A stretch of DNA of 5,806 bases from an uncultured Sutterella sp. (GTDB lineage Bacteria; Pseudomonadota; Gammaproteobacteria; Burkholderiales; Burkholderiaceae_F): positions 1-5,806 of the forward strand of contig CAAGAT010000078.1 in NCBI GenBank assembly GCA_900767875.1, read 5' to 3'. The notes below the pieces were generated by a model, which had not been told where the DNA came from, did no database searches, and saw nothing but the letters and a program-made list of their open reading frames with translations. Below are positions 5,629 to 5,806 of the stretch, piece after piece (position 1 is the first letter of the stretch; every line of letters begins with the position of its first letter). Position numbers and translations under genes: made by a program.

Positions 5629-5652
5629 ATGACGGCGGAACCTCACCGTCAT
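5629..5652 (+). repeat. Hairpin upstream of tnpB (2)
   Basis: ATGACGG (5629-5635) and CCGTCAT (5646-5652) form a perfect 7-base-pair stem with a 10-base loop, 28 bases before the tnpB start codon. Role unknown; it may affect tnpB translation. Confidence 0.55.
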
Positions 5653-5680
5653 TCAATCCTTCAGGCAATATCGGCAGATC

Positions 5681-5806
5681 ATGAAACTCCTCTGCGGCTT
5701 TAAGTACGAACTCTTAACGACGGACGAACAGCGTTCGGCACTGAGCCGAACCGCCGGTTGCCGTCGTTTTGTGTTCAACAAAGCGCTTGAGCTGCAGAAC
5801 AAGCGC
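5681..5806 (+). CDS. tnpB: TnpB, RNA-guided endonuclease of an IS200/IS605 element (N-terminal 42 codons)
   Basis: The visible start, MKLLCGFKYELLTTDEQ, and the later GCRRFVFNKALELQ match the N-terminal (helix-turn-helix/WED-like) part of OrfB/TnpB proteins, which are usually 350-450 residues. TnpB is an RNA-guided nuclease related to Cas12. It uses an omega RNA transcribed from the element's right end and cleaves DNA next to a motif equal to the element's target, promoting retention of the element. The RuvC and zinc-finger parts lie beyond the right edge, so activity cannot be judged. The ATG at 5681 is chosen because the family's N-terminus begins there. The ribosome site is poor (AGG at 5663-5665 is 15 bases away). 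Confidence 0.88.
   Translation, partial: MKLLCGFKYELLTTDEQRSALSRTAGCRRFVFNKALELQNKR

Larger units (their letters stand above)
5562..5806 (+). mobile_element. IS200/IS605-family element, left end plus tnpB start (partial)
   Basis: The left boundary is inferred just after TTAC (5558-5561). CTTTAC (5556-5561) is complementary to GTAAAG (5573-5578), which sits at the 5' foot of an imperfect hairpin (5580-5597). In IS608-type elements the cleavage site TTAC pairs with a guide AAAG placed in exactly this way beside a subterminal hairpin. That layout, plus a TnpB start 119 bases inside, supports the call. No tnpA lies between the end and tnpB, so this may be a tnpB-only (IS1341-type) copy needing TnpA supplied in trans. 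Alternatively a divergent or downstream tnpA lies off the window. The right end is not visible. The element interrupts a RibD-C-like gene. Confidence 0.75.

Noticed and set aside
5555..5652. Consecutive hairpins as a CRISPR array or integron attachment sites
   Set aside because: The stems differ in sequence, there are no repeated units or spacers, and the IS left-end model explains the first two.

Overview
The window looks like a piece of a betaproteobacterial chromosome. It is GC-rich, with codon use biased to C/G at third positions. The ParE of 657 residues and the AI-2E and SIMPL proteins all read as Burkholderiales-like. A gut-type family such as Sutterellaceae is my best guess, made on impression only. 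No plasmid or phage genes are visible.

Layout. Bases 1-982, minus strand: the 5' part of a group II intron. It consists of a 5' RNA segment fused to the C-terminal two thirds of its reverse transcriptase/maturase, with the middle deleted, and it runs off the left edge. The intron starts (GTGCG) directly behind the rho-independent terminator (984-1018, minus) of a tRNA-Arg(CCU) gene (1025-1100, minus). Bases 1101-1237 are a divergent promoter region. Bases 1238-2431, plus: an AI-2E/PerM-family membrane protein, followed by a strong terminator. Bases 2567-4540, plus: parE, topoisomerase IV subunit B, with all ATPase and TOPRIM motifs intact and a perfect hairpin just upstream of its start. Bases 4607-5320, plus: an exported or membrane-anchored SIMPL (DUF541) protein, then a terminator. 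Bases 5460-5561, plus: the first 34 codons of a RibD-C/dihydrofolate-reductase-like gene, cut by an IS200/IS605-family element. The left end of that element begins at about 5562, and its tnpB starts at 5681 and leaves the window at the right edge.

How the parts relate. The central block (tRNA-Arg, transporter, parE, SIMPL) is ordinary chromosome: tRNA and topoisomerase IV are core functions, and nothing ties the transporter or SIMPL protein to them beyond position. Two different mobile elements flank the block. One sits harmlessly behind a terminator and the other disrupts an enzyme gene. I see no CRISPR array, toxin-antitoxin pair, defence island or clearly new system. The most informative signals are the intron's terminator-adjacent site and internal deletion, and the self-consistent left end of the IS200/IS605 element, which predicts its target (TTAC-type) motif.
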